From Streptomyces sp. sk2.1 (lineage in GTDB: Bacteria; Actinomycetota; Actinomycetes; Streptomycetales; Streptomycetaceae), in NCBI RefSeq assembly GCF_008120935.1, contig NZ_RDBO01000083.1, positions 159,648 to 202,280 of the forward strand: a stretch of 42,633 nucleotides of DNA. Direction: 5' to 3'. Shown here piece by piece: positions 1 through 7,900 of this stretch (the stretch's first letter is position 1; every line of letters starts with the position of its first letter). The notes under the pieces were generated by a model that did no database searches, was not told the DNA's origin, and saw only the letters and a program-made list of their open reading frames with translations. The translations under genes and the position numbers were made by a program.

Positions 1-71
1 GAGGGGGGAACGGGGCCGGGAACGGACGCCCCGGACCCGTGGTCCCGGCCCGTTCACGCGATACTGGCCGC

Positions 72-1214
72 ATGACGGAGACGACAGTCGGCATCGGCGG
101 CGCGGCGGAGAGCACCGACATGGTGCTCAACATCGGCCCCCAGCACCCTTCCACCCACGGCGTGCTCCGTCTGCGCATCGTCCTCGACGGCGAACGCGTC
201 CAGCACGCCGAACCGGTCATCGGCTACATGCACCGGGGCGCGGAGAAGCTGTTCGAGGCCCGCGACTACCGGCAGATCGTGATGCTCGCCAACCGCCACG
301 ACTGGCTGTCGGCGTTCTCCAACGAACTGGGCGTCGTGATGGCCGTGGAGCGGATGCTCGGCATGGAGGTCCCCGAACGCGCGGTCTGGACCCGCACCCT
401 GCTCGCCGAGCTGAACCGGGTCCTGAACCACCTGATGTTCCTCGGCTCGTACCCGCTCGAACTCGGCGGCATCACCCCGATGTTCCACGCGTTCCGGGAG
501 CGCGAGGACCTCCAGGCCGTGATGGAGGAGATCTCCGGCGGCCGGATGCACTACATGTTCAACCGCGTCGGCGGCCTCAAGGAGGACCTCCCGGCGGGGT
601 GGCTCGGCCGGGTGCGGGACGCCGTCGCCGCGGTCCGGTCCCGGATGGGCGTGTACGACGACCTGGTGCTCGGCAACGAGATCTTCCGGGGCCGCACCCG
701 CGGCGTGGGGGTGCTGTCCGCCGCGGCCGTGCACGCGTACGGGGTGTCCGGGCCGATCGCCCGCGCCTCGGGCGTCGACTTCGACCTGCGGCGCGACGAG
801 CCGTACCTCGCGTACGGGGAGCTCCGGGACACCCTGAGGGTGGTCACCCGCGACGCGGGCGACTGCCTGGCCCGCTTCGAGTGCCTGCTGGAGCAGACGC
901 ACAACTCCCTGGCCCTGGCGGACGCCTGCCTGGACCGGATGGCGGAGCTGCCGCCCGGCCCGATCAACCAGCGGCTGCCCAAGGTGCTGAAGGCCCCCGA
1001 GGGCCACACCTACGCCTGGACCGAGAACCCGCTCGGCATCAACGGCTACTACCTGGTGTCCAAGGGCGAGAAGACCCCGTACCGGCTGAAGCTCCGCTCC
1101 GCCTCGTACAACAACATCCAGGCGCTCACCGAGCTGCTGCCGGGCACGCTGGTCGCCGACATGGTGGCGATCCTGGGCTCGCTCTTCTTCGTCGTGGGCG
1201 ACATCGACAAGTAG
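72..1214 (+). CDS. nuoD: NADH-quinone oxidoreductase subunit D-like protein (NuoD family)
   Basis: 380 residues from the ATG at 72 (an upstream ATG at 39 would add 11 unconserved residues). It carries the NuoD/Nqo4 signature GPQHPSTHGVLRL near the N-terminus, EPVIGYMHRGAEKLFE, NRHDWLSAFSNE, and a conserved C-terminus with PLGINGYYLVSKGEKTPYRLKLR and a VVGDIDK end. NuoD is the 49-kDa quinone-site subunit of complex I, on the cytoplasmic arm. At 380 residues it is somewhat shorter than the roughly 400-440 residues usual for the main NuoD. The next gene downstream points the other way, so no nuo genes follow; what lies before position 1 is not visible. Streptomyces often have a second, solitary nuoD paralogue (nuoD2), and this is probably that copy (inference). 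It may assemble with the main complex I or a partial complex. Confidence 0.9.
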   Translation: MTETTVGIGGAAESTDMVLNIGPQHPSTHGVLRLRIVLDGERVQHAEPVIGYMHRGAEKLFEARDYRQIVMLANRHDWLSAFSNELGVVMAVERMLGMEVPERAVWTRTLLAELNRVLNHLMFLGSYPLELGGITPMFHAFREREDLQAVMEEISGGRMHYMFNRVGGLKEDLPAGWLGRVRDAVAAVRSRMGVYDDLVLGNEIFRGRTRGVGVLSAAAVHAYGVSGPIARASGVDFDLRRDEPYLAYGELRDTLRVVTRDAGDCLARFECLLEQTHNSLALADACLDRMAELPPGPINQRLPKVLKAPEGHTYAWTENPLGINGYYLVSKGEKTPYRLKLRSASYNNIQALTELLPGTLVADMVAILGSLFFVVGDIDK

Positions 1215-1246
1215 CCGACGGCCCCGGGTCCGGTGCCCGGTGGCCG

Positions 1247-1522
1247 CTACGAGATCGCGCTGCGCAGCTCCACCACGTCGAGCTGCTCGGTCTCGTCGTG
1301 CGCGGTGAGGTCGATGACCTTGCCGACGGCCCGGTTCGCGGCCGTGCCCGTGCGGTGCGCGGCCAGGGCCTCCTCGCCGACCACGTCCGCGAGGTCCTCG
1401 TCCTGCACGGACTCGATCGCGGCCTTCGCCGCCTTCTGCGTGCCGAAGAAGTCGAAGCTGCCCTGCGGCACCGGCTGGCGGCGGGAGGCCGCCTGCGGGG
1501 CCACGGGGCTCGCGGCCGGCAC
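1247..1522 (-). CDS. small acidic hypothetical protein
   Basis: 91 residues from a GTG at 1522, ending 33 bp beyond the convergent nuoD stop. I do not recognise the family. The C-terminal two thirds look like true coding sequence (strong GC3 bias; Asp/Glu-rich segments such as ESVQDEDLADVVGEEALAAH and DETEQLDVVELRSAIS). The N-terminus is Pro/Ala/Gln-rich. The frame is open further upstream (to about 1570), so the start is uncertain. There is no signal peptide or membrane segment. It lies downstream of the methyltransferase gene on the same strand across a 205-bp gap that holds a hexamer repeat. Confidence 0.5.
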   Translation of the reverse strand: MPAASPVAPQAASRRQPVPQGSFDFFGTQKAAKAAIESVQDEDLADVVGEEALAAHRTGTAANRAVGKVIDLTAHDETEQLDVVELRSAIS

Positions 1523-1700
1523 GGTGCGCGCCGCGGGGAGCGCAGCTGGGACCGGGAGGCGGGGCGTCAGGTCGCGGAGCTGACCCGGGCCCGTGCCGGT
1601 GACGAGTGGCGGGCCGAGGAGCGGCTGGCCGAGCTGGAGTCCGACCTGGAGGAGTCGCGGGAACTGCGCGCCCGGCTGGAGACGAAGCGTCCCGGCGCTT

Positions 1701-1730
1701 GCCCCTGCCCCTGCCCCTGCCCCTGCCTCA
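1701..1730. repeat. GCCCCT hexamer repeat at a gene 3' end
   Basis: Four perfect GCCCCT units (1701-1724) followed by GCCTCA and one more GCCCCT. The array runs into the stop codon of the minus-strand methyltransferase (TCA at 1728-1730 on the plus strand). Confidence 0.85.
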
Positions 1731-2711
1731 GCCCCTGCGCTGCATCAGCCAGCCGAAGTCGCCCAGGCCGCCCCGGGCCGTCAGCTCCGCCGCCTCGCCC
1801 GCCGAGGCGAGGGCCCGCACGTAACCGGCCGGATCGCTCGACGCCAGCGCCAGGGGCGGGCGCCCGCCGTCGACGCCGAGCCCGCGCAGCGCCTCGCGCT
1901 GGGTCAGGATCTCGGGCGGCACACCGGCCGCCTCCCCGCCCGCCGCCGCGCACGCGTCCAGGGCCACGTGCGAGGTGAGGTCGCAGCGGCCGTCCGGCAC
2001 CGGCCGGACCTCGCGCCCGGCCCGGAAGCCGGTGAGCGTGCCGAAAGGGGGCCGGGCCTCCCGCCGGTGCGCGTAGTCCACCGCCACCGCGAGCCCCGCG
2101 GCCAGCGTGGACACCGCCGCCGCCCACGCCTCGTCCCGGGGGCGGCCGATCTCCGCCCGGCCGCCGGGACCGGCCGACGGCCACCAGCGGCGCAGCCACT
2201 CGGCGTCCGCCCCGGTCACCGGTTCGCCCAGCCGCTCCGCGCCGTCCGCCGTCCGCACGAGGACGTACCGCTCGACGCCGTCCGCGTCGGTCCCGGCCAC
2301 CTCCGTCGGGACGTTGTCCAGCCACTCGTTGGCGAACAGCAGGCCGCGGGTCCCCGGCGGCGGCGCGGCGCGCCACTCGATCCGCGGGTCCAGGCCGGGC
2401 GGCCGGTCGGCCAGCTCCACGGCGTACGCCCGTACGGCGAGGTCCCCGGCGCCCGCGGCCGGCAACGCGGCCAGCACCCCGGTCAACAGCTCGCCCCGCC
2501 CGGCCCCCACATCCACCAGGTCGACCTCGTCGGTGCCCAGCTCCCGCGCCGTCCGGACCAGCAGCGCGGCCACGGCCGAGGCGAAGAGCGGACCTGTGTG
2601 GACGGAGGTGCGGAAATGGCCCGCGGGCCCCTCGGGGCTCCGGTAGAAACCCCCGTCCCCGTACAGGGCGGTCTCCGCCGCCGCACGCCACCCACGCCAC
2701 TCATCCGTCAC
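1728..2711 (-). CDS. MidA-family SAM-dependent methyltransferase (DUF185)
   Basis: 327 residues from a GTG at 2711. Motif I of class I methyltransferases is clear (VDLVDVGAGRGELLTGVLAAL), preceded by the family hallmark FYRSPEGPAGHFRTSVHTGPLFA and followed by LLFANEWLDNVPTEV, the NE-x-xDN acidic motif of the MidA/NDUFAF7 family. NDUFAF7 methylates an arginine of the 49-kDa (NuoD-type) complex I subunit in mitochondria; having a homologue two genes from nuoD is therefore suggestive, although the bacterial substrate is unknown to me. It is shorter than typical NDUFAF7 (about 400). The gene is divergent from the histidine kinase at 2808 with a 96-bp shared promoter region. Confidence 0.85.
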   Translation of the reverse strand: MTDEWRGWRAAAETALYGDGGFYRSPEGPAGHFRTSVHTGPLFASAVAALLVRTARELGTDEVDLVDVGAGRGELLTGVLAALPAAGAGDLAVRAYAVELADRPPGLDPRIEWRAAPPPGTRGLLFANEWLDNVPTEVAGTDADGVERYVLVRTADGAERLGEPVTGADAEWLRRWWPSAGPGGRAEIGRPRDEAWAAAVSTLAAGLAVAVDYAHRREARPPFGTLTGFRAGREVRPVPDGRCDLTSHVALDACAAAGGEAAGVPPEILTQREALRGLGVDGGRPPLALASSDPAGYVRALASAGEAAELTARGGLGDFGWLMQRRG

Positions 2712-2807
2712 GGGGCCAAGTCTCCACCTTGGGGAGTACGGCCCCGGAAACCGGATCGACCCTCCGACTGACCCCGGCACCCATCGCCTGTCCCTACGCT
2801 GGGTCAC

Positions 2808-4010
2808 GTGCAGCGTCTCTACGATTTTCTCCGCAGACACCCGCTGGGCGTCGACTGCTTCTGGGCCGTCGTCCTTCTCGGGGTCTCCGGCATGTCCATG
2901 GTGGCCATGCCGGAGAGCGGTATGGCGCGGGCCGCTGCCCTCCCGATCATCCTCGGCCTCTGCGTCGTCGTCGCGCTGCGCAGGCGCATGCCGGAGAAGA
3001 TGCTGCTGCTCGCCATCGCGATGGGGATGGCGCAGCTGGTCACGGGGTTCGGACCCGGCCTCCAGAACTTCGCCATGCTGGTCATCGTCTTCACCGTGGC
3101 CACCGTGGGGGAGCGCTGGGCGTCCCGGCTCGCGCTGGTCTGCAGCCTGTGCGCGGCGGGCCTGGCCAAGCTGCGTTGGCAGGACGAGGTGCAGCAGAAC
3201 AGCTGGGCCGAGGCGGTCTTCGTCGTCATCGTGCTGACCGTGCCGTTCGTGCTCGCCTGGGTGCTCGGCGACTCGATGCGGACCCGGCGCGCCTACTTCG
3301 ACCAGCTGGAGGAGCGGGCCGCCCGGCTGGAGCGGGAGCGCGAGGCGCAGGCGAAGGTCGCGGTGGCGGCCGAGCGGGCCCGGATCGCCCGCGAGCTCCA
3401 CGACGTCGTGGCGCACAACGTGTCGGTGATGGTGGTGCAGGCCGACGGTGCCGCGTACGTCATGGACGCGGCCCCCGACCAGGCCAAACAGGCCCTGGAG
3501 ACGATCTCGGGCACCGGCCGGCAGGCGCTCGCCGAGATGCGGCGGCTGCTCGGGGTGCTGCGGACCGGTGACGCCCAGGAGAGCGGGGAGTACGTCCCGC
3601 AGCCCGACGTGGAGCAGATCGAGGACCTGATCGAACAGGTCCGGCAGACCGGCCTGCCCGTCGACTTCAAGGTCGAGGGGACCCCGCGCCCGCTGCCCAG
3701 CGGCGTCGAGCTGACCGCGTACCGCATCGTGCAGGAGGCCCTGACCAACACCCGCAAGCACGGCGGCCCGGACGCCGGGGCCAGCGTGCGGCTGGTCTAC
3801 TTCGACGACGGACTCGGGCTGCTCGTCGAGGACGACGGGCGGGGCGCGGCGCACGAACTGTACGAGGACGGCGGCGCCGACGGCGCGGGGCACGGCATGA
3901 TCGGCATGCGGGAGCGGGTCGGCATGGTCGGCGGCACACTGGACGCCGGGCCACGACCGGGCGGCGGCTTCCGGATCAGCGCGCTGCTGCCGCTGAAACC
4001 GGCCCACTAG
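2808..4010 (+). CDS. NarL-type sensor histidine kinase
   Basis: 400 residues from GTG 2808. The N-terminal 160 residues contain about six hydrophobic segments, the four-to-six-TM module common to Streptomyces HisKA_3 kinases. A linker helix leads to the dimerisation/phosphoacceptor motif RIARELHDVVAHNVSVMVVQ with the phospho-His at residue 198. The C-terminal HATPase has LTNTRKHGG (N box), VEDDGRGA and GHGMIGMRERVGMVGG. There is no extracellular sensor domain, so it probably senses a membrane or intramembrane signal (inference). Its cognate response regulator follows 89 bp downstream. Confidence 0.9.
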   Translation: MQRLYDFLRRHPLGVDCFWAVVLLGVSGMSMVAMPESGMARAAALPIILGLCVVVALRRRMPEKMLLLAIAMGMAQLVTGFGPGLQNFAMLVIVFTVATVGERWASRLALVCSLCAAGLAKLRWQDEVQQNSWAEAVFVVIVLTVPFVLAWVLGDSMRTRRAYFDQLEERAARLEREREAQAKVAVAAERARIARELHDVVAHNVSVMVVQADGAAYVMDAAPDQAKQALETISGTGRQALAEMRRLLGVLRTGDAQESGEYVPQPDVEQIEDLIEQVRQTGLPVDFKVEGTPRPLPSGVELTAYRIVQEALTNTRKHGGPDAGASVRLVYFDDGLGLLVEDDGRGAAHELYEDGGADGAGHGMIGMRERVGMVGGTLDAGPRPGGGFRISALLPLKPAH

Positions 4011-4099
4011 GCGTTCTCGTCCCGGACGACCCCGGGACCGGACCGCGACCTCGATCCGCAAGCCGCGGGTGCGGGACAGAACAGGAGACAGGACACCTC

Positions 4100-4774
4100 A
4101 TGGCGATCCGCGTGATGCTCGTCGACGACCAGGTGCTGCTGCGCACCGGCTTCCGGATGGTGCTCGCGGCCCAGCCGGACATGGAGGTCGTGGCCGAGGC
4201 CGGCGACGGCGCGGAGGCGATCGAGATCCTCCGCGCCACCGCCGTCGACGTGGTGCTGATGGACGTGCGGATGCCGAGGCTGGACGGCGTCGAGGCCACC
4301 CGCCGCATCTGTGCGCAGCCGGACGCCCCCAAGGTGCTCATCCTGACCACCTTCGACCTCGACGAGTACGCGTTCTCCGGGCTGAAGGCCGGGGCGAGCG
4401 GCTTCATGCTCAAGGACGTGCCGCCCGCCGAACTGCTCGCCGCCATCCGTTCCGTGCACAGCGGCGACGCGGTCGTCGCCCCGTCCACCACCCGCCGGCT
4501 GCTCGATCGTTTCTCCGCGCTGCTGCCGACCGGCGGCAGCGAGCCGCAGCACAAGGACGTCGCCCGGCTCACCGAACGCGAACGCGAGGTGATGCTGCTG
4601 GTCGCCCAGGGCCTGTCGAACGGCGAGATCGCGGCGCGCCTGGTGCTCTCCGAGGCGACCGTGAAGACGCACGTCGGCCGCATCCTCACCAAGCTGGGTC
4701 TGCGCGACCGGGTGCAGGTCGTGGTCCTCGCGTACGAGACGGGGCTGGTCCGGGCCGGGGGCGGGGCGGGCTGA
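4100..4774 (+). CDS. NarL/FixJ-type response regulator
   Basis: 224 residues; an AGGAGA ribosome site precedes the ATG. The receiver domain has the acidic pair in MLVDDQ, the phospho-Asp at residue 55 (VVLMDVRMP), Thr in LILTTFD and Lys in FMLKDVPP. The LuxR-type HTH (LTEREREVMLLVAQGLSNGEIAARLVLSEATVKTHV) occupies roughly residues 155-215. It forms a pair with the kinase at 2808-4010; the target genes cannot be told from the window. Confidence 0.93.
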   Translation: MAIRVMLVDDQVLLRTGFRMVLAAQPDMEVVAEAGDGAEAIEILRATAVDVVLMDVRMPRLDGVEATRRICAQPDAPKVLILTTFDLDEYAFSGLKAGASGFMLKDVPPAELLAAIRSVHSGDAVVAPSTTRRLLDRFSALLPTGGSEPQHKDVARLTEREREVMLLVAQGLSNGEIAARLVLSEATVKTHVGRILTKLGLRDRVQVVVLAYETGLVRAGGGAG

Positions 4775-4781
4775 ACGGTAC

Positions 4782-4852
4782 GGGCACGAGTACGGGGCCG
4801 GGAGCGGCCCCGTGCCGGGCACGAGTCCGGGGTCGGGCGCGAGTCCGAGGTC
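4782..4852. repeat. 18-bp degenerate tandem units and hairpin between convergent genes
   Basis: Three 18-bp units of the form GGGCACGAGTCCGGGGTC occur at 4782-4799, 4817-4834 and 4835-4852 (unit to unit about 16/18). Embedded is a perfect 9-bp stem (ACGGGGCCG at 4792-4800, loop GGAG, CGGCCCCGT at 4805-4813), which probably serves as terminator for the response-regulator gene and, from the other strand, for the ArsR gene. Confidence 0.7.
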
Positions 4853-4877
4853 GGGGCGGGGCCCGTGCCGTCGGGCG

Positions 4878-5996
4878 TCAGCGCAGGATGCCCTCCAGGA
4901 AGTCGCTGCCGAGCCGGGCCACCGAGGTCAGGTCCAGCTGGTGCAGCACGTACCGGCCGCGCCGCCGGGTGGTGACCAGACCCGCCTTCTTCAGCACCGC
5001 GAGGTGCCGGGAGACCTCGGGCGCCGTGATGCCGTGCGTGTCGGCGAGTTCGCCGGTCGTGTAGAGGGAACGGGCGAGGTGGCGGCACAGGCGCATCCGC
5101 ATCGGGTGGGCCAGCGCCTCCATGCGCAGCTGGAGCAGTTCCACGGAGGCGGGGGAGGGCAGTTCGGGCTGGTGCACCGGGTAGTGGATCACCGGCCGCC
5201 AGCCCGGCGCGTGCAGCAGGTTCAGGTGCGGCCAGCCGAAGGTGGACGGGATGAGGGTGAGCCCGGGGCCGATGGCCGGGTCGACCGCGCTGGTCCGGCC
5301 CTCGACCAACTTGTCGGCGTTGATCCGGGTCCCGGTTTCGTCGAGCGACAGCGCCGGGGACACCGCCGCCATCGCCTCGCCGATGCCCTTGCGCCGCAGC
5401 AGGTCCGTCTTGTGCCGGGCGTCGGCGACCAGCTGGACCCGCACCCGCTGCCAGGTGTCGGCGAAGAACGCCTGGTCGCAGTCCTCGAAGAGGCGCCGGA
5501 TCCAGCGGCGCATGGGGGCGGGGTCGGCCAGCAGCTGCTGGGTGAACTCCACCTGCCGGGGGCCGCGTGCCGCCGCCATGTCCAGGGCGCGGGCGCGCAT
5601 CGTCGCGTCGCTGAGCGGGGAGGGCGCGCCCGTCCCGTAGTGCTGGGAGCAGGTGAACTCCAGGGCGGCGGAGGCGAACCGCTCGTCGTCCATCCGGTCG
5701 AGGGTGTCCAGGTCCTCGGCGAGGGTCGCGCCCGTCCTGCCGTTGCTGTCGGGGACCCCGGCGAACGCCATGAAGACGTCCGAGAAGGTGTTGCGCCACA
5801 GGAACTCGGCCTCGTGGAGCCGGTCGGCGAGGTCGGGTTCCAGCGCACTGGCGGTCGCCGTCGCCCAGCCGTGCAGCCCCGGGTGGTGGCCGGGCTCGGC
5901 GAGGGCGTGCAGGGCCAGCCCCAGCTCGGCGAGGGGGGAGGTCTGGAAGACGATGTGCTCGGGCGCCAGCCCGGCGATGTCGATGTGCACGCTCAC
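4878..5996 (-). CDS. DUF5937-type ArsR/SmtB-family transcriptional regulator
   Basis: 372 residues from GTG 5996. Residues 1 to about 280 form the large N-terminal domain seen in DUF5937 regulators (begins MSVHIDIAGLAPEHIVFQTSPLAELGLAL). The C-terminal 90 residues are a winged helix: HPMRMRLCRHLARSLYTTGELAD, then the recognition region GITAPEVSRHLAVLKKAGLVTTRRRGRYVLH. No CxC metal site of classical ArsR is present, so a non-metal ligand is more likely (inference). It is divergent from the 97-residue gene at 6095; the shared promoter carries two overlapping perfect palindromes at 6038-6064, probably its own operator. Confidence 0.85.
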   Translation of the reverse strand: MSVHIDIAGLAPEHIVFQTSPLAELGLALHALAEPGHHPGLHGWATATASALEPDLADRLHEAEFLWRNTFSDVFMAFAGVPDSNGRTGATLAEDLDTLDRMDDERFASAALEFTCSQHYGTGAPSPLSDATMRARALDMAAARGPRQVEFTQQLLADPAPMRRWIRRLFEDCDQAFFADTWQRVRVQLVADARHKTDLLRRKGIGEAMAAVSPALSLDETGTRINADKLVEGRTSAVDPAIGPGLTLIPSTFGWPHLNLLHAPGWRPVIHYPVHQPELPSPASVELLQLRMEALAHPMRMRLCRHLARSLYTTGELADTHGITAPEVSRHLAVLKKAGLVTTRRRGRYVLHQLDLTSVARLGSDFLEGILR

Positions 5997-6037
5997 CCCT
6001 CCATGGTGCGGGGTGTCCGGGGAAGCGTCTCGGTCGT

Positions 6038-6064
6038 TTGACGGGGCCCGTCAAGTGACGGGCC
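6038..6064. promoter_or_regulatory. overlapping palindromic operator in divergent promoter
   Basis: TTGACGGG-G-CCCGTCAA (6038-6054) is a perfect 8-bp inverted repeat. Starting at 6045, GGCCCGTCA-AG-TGACGGGCC is a second perfect 9-bp inverted repeat sharing its left arm. Three TGACGGG-type half-sites thus alternate within 27 bp between the ArsR-type gene and the divergent small gene. This is the expected position and form of an autoregulatory ArsR-family operator; binding is inferred. Confidence 0.7.
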
Positions 6065-6094
6065 GCCCCGGCCGGCCCGGACGACGCTGAGGCC

Positions 6095-6388
6095 ATGGAC
6101 GCCATTCAGCAGCACATGTTCGACAGCTACCGCGCGGCCCGGCTGGGGGAGGCGCCGCCGCCGGAACCGGGACGGCACGACTGGGCGGTGGTGCGCGGGA
6201 TCCGGGACCACCGCCGTTTCGAGGCGGTGATCGCGGGCCGCCCGGCGCGCGGCCGGCTCCGGGCGGCACTGCGGGCGGTGCTGCGGACCCGGGCGGCCCG
6301 GGACGGAGCCCCCGTCGACCGGCCCGGAACGCCCGACCGGCCCGGAATGCCTGATCAGCCCGGAACGCCCGGCCGATGCGGCGCCTGA
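6095..6388 (+). CDS. small hypothetical protein with 18-bp C-terminal repeats
   Basis: 97 residues from ATG 6095. The N-terminal half (MDAIQQHMFDSYRAARLGEAPPPEPGRHDWAVVRGIRDHRRFEAVI in outline) is amphipathic and typical of small Streptomyces proteins found beside such regulators; I do not know a function. The C-terminal 20 residues are three in-frame copies of a DRPGTP-like hexapeptide coded by 18-bp repeats (6317-6370). It is divergently expressed from the ArsR-type gene and probably repressed by it (inference from the operator). Confidence 0.65.
   Translation: MDAIQQHMFDSYRAARLGEAPPPEPGRHDWAVVRGIRDHRRFEAVIAGRPARGRLRAALRAVLRTRAARDGAPVDRPGTPDRPGMPDQPGTPGRCGA
6317..6370 (+). repeat. three 18-bp tandem repeats at a gene 3' end
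   Basis: Units at 6317-6334, 6335-6352 and 6353-6370, consensus GACCGGCCCGGAACGCCC, each with one to three changes. They are in frame and add three hexapeptides to the end of the small protein. Confidence 0.85.
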
Positions 6389-6450
6389 GCATGTGACCGC
6401 CGGAACCCCCGGCCGCCCCGGTGACGTACCGCCCGGGCCCGGGGCAGCCC

Positions 6451-7707
6451 TCAGGCCAGCCGCTTCATGAACTCCCCCACCGCGTCCCGCACATCCCGTG
6501 CCGTCCACTCCAGCCCCGCCCGCCCCACCGTGACCTCGGTGAAGGACAGTCCGGGCGGGCCGGAGGGCGCGGGGTGCCACGCGCGGAAGAGCGCCACGCC
6601 CGTCTCCTCCGCCTGCCGCACCGCCGCCTCCGTCAGGACGTCCGCCCCGTACGGCAGCCACACCTGGAACTGGTGGGTGTGCGGCGGTTCCGGATGCACC
6701 CGGAACCATCCGGCGCCGGCCGCCGCGAGGCCCTCGGCCAGCGCCCCGGCCACCATCCGCGCCTGCGCCACGTACGACGGCAGCCGCGGCAGCTCCCGGT
6801 CCAGTCCGATCAGCGCGGCGATCGCGGCCGGGAACTGCTGGAAGAGCTGGCCGCCGTACCGGTGGCGCCAGGTGCGGGCCTCCTCGACCAGGGACGCGGT
6901 ACCGGCCAGCGCGGCCCCGGAGATCCCGCCGAGGGTCTTGTAGAACGACACGTACACGCTGTCCGCGAGCGCCGCGATCTCCGGCAGCTCCCGCCCGAAA
7001 TGGGGGGCGCACTCCCACAGCCGCGCGCCGTCGAAGTGCACCACCGCGTCGCGTTCCCGCGCGGCCGCCACCACGGCCTCCAGTTCGTCCCAGGTGGGCA
7101 GCACGAAACCGGCGTCGCGCAACGGCAGCTCCAGCATCAGGGTGCCGAACGGCTCGGGGAAGTCGCGGACCTCCTGCGCCGTGGGCAGCCGGGGCTCGTG
7201 CGTCGGGTGGACGGTGCGCAGCCCGCTCAGCGACTCCAGCGCCCCGCGCTCGTGCACCTCGGGGTGGGCGAGCGGGTGCAGCGCCACCGCGGGGTTGCCG
7301 GTACGCCCCGCCCAGCAGCGCAGCGCGACCTGCTGCGCCATCGTCCCGGTCGGGAAGAACGCGGCGGCCTCCGTGCCCAGCAGGCCGGCGATCCGTTCCT
7401 CCAGGTCGGCGACGATGCCGTCGCCGTAGAAGTCCGAGGGCCGGTCGAGCGCGGTGACCGTACCGGCCTCCGCCGCCAGCCCGGCCAGCCGTTCGCCGAG
7501 CGGAAGGTCCGAGGACAGCCGGGCCAGGGACCGCTCGGCCGTCCGCCAGGCGTTCAGCCTGCGCAGCCGCCCGGCGTCCTCCCGGTCCTGTTCGGTCTCC
7601 GATTCCGTCCCCTGTTCCCGCCCCTGCTCCGGAGCCCGCTCCCGTTCCCGTCCCTGTTCCGGGCCCTGCTCCCGCCGCTGCCGTGCCTGCTCATCCGTCT
7701 CGGTCAT
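6451..7707 (-). CDS. threonine aldolase / beta-eliminating lyase-family PLP enzyme
   Basis: 418 residues from ATG 7707. After a 45-residue low-complexity start (Gln/Glu/Arg repeats such as PEQGRERERAPEQGRE), the fold-type I PLP enzyme begins with RLNAWRTAERSLARL. Hallmarks: DFYGDGIVADLEERIA, GTEAAAFFPTGTMAQQVALR, VVHFDGARLWEC (Asp binding the pyridine N) and the Schiff-base lysine in VSFYKTLGGISGA. This matches the L-threonine-aldolase superfamily, which cleaves L-threonine or L-allo-threonine to glycine and acetaldehyde; the true substrate is uncertain. The N-terminal extension is probably repeat-driven and disordered. It is divergent from the pantothenate/NAD operon. Confidence 0.85.
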   Translation of the reverse strand: MTETDEQARQRREQGPEQGRERERAPEQGREQGTESETEQDREDAGRLRRLNAWRTAERSLARLSSDLPLGERLAGLAAEAGTVTALDRPSDFYGDGIVADLEERIAGLLGTEAAAFFPTGTMAQQVALRCWAGRTGNPAVALHPLAHPEVHERGALESLSGLRTVHPTHEPRLPTAQEVRDFPEPFGTLMLELPLRDAGFVLPTWDELEAVVAAARERDAVVHFDGARLWECAPHFGRELPEIAALADSVYVSFYKTLGGISGAALAGTASLVEEARTWRHRYGGQLFQQFPAAIAALIGLDRELPRLPSYVAQARMVAGALAEGLAAAGAGWFRVHPEPPHTHQFQVWLPYGADVLTEAAVRQAEETGVALFRAWHPAPSGPPGLSFTEVTVGRAGLEWTARDVRDAVGEFMKRLA

Positions 7708-7798
7708 GGGACGATCATCACGCAGGGTCCGGCGGGAACCATCTGGTTTTCGTGGTCACCGGCCGTCGGCCCCGAGGTGGCGGGCGGCCCGGAGTTTC

Positions 7799-7811
7799 CC
7801 ACAGGCTGTGG
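7799..7811. promoter_or_regulatory. 13-bp palindrome upstream of the pan-nad operon
   Basis: CCACAG-G-CTGTGG is a perfect 6-bp inverted repeat located 90 bp before the first gene of the cofactor operon, within the 193-bp divergent region 7708-7900. It could be an operator for either side; no regulator can be named from sequence. Confidence 0.3.
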
Positions 7812-7900
7812 ACGGCCGGGGACCGGGCGAAAACGCTGGCGTAGCATGCAAAGAAATCGTCCGGTACCCCCTGCGGACTGGAACGGAAGGCCATCGCCGC

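Noticed and set aside
599..1978. Plus-strand open frame overlapping nuoD and the downstream genes
   Set aside because: Mostly Arg/Pro/Gly shadow; only a short part near 1540-1695 looks coding and is reported separately.
7790..7812. DnaA box / origin signal (TTTCCCACAGGCTGTGGAC)
   Set aside because: Only partly similar to TTATCCACA, single copy, and no origin context; kept only as a weak palindrome.
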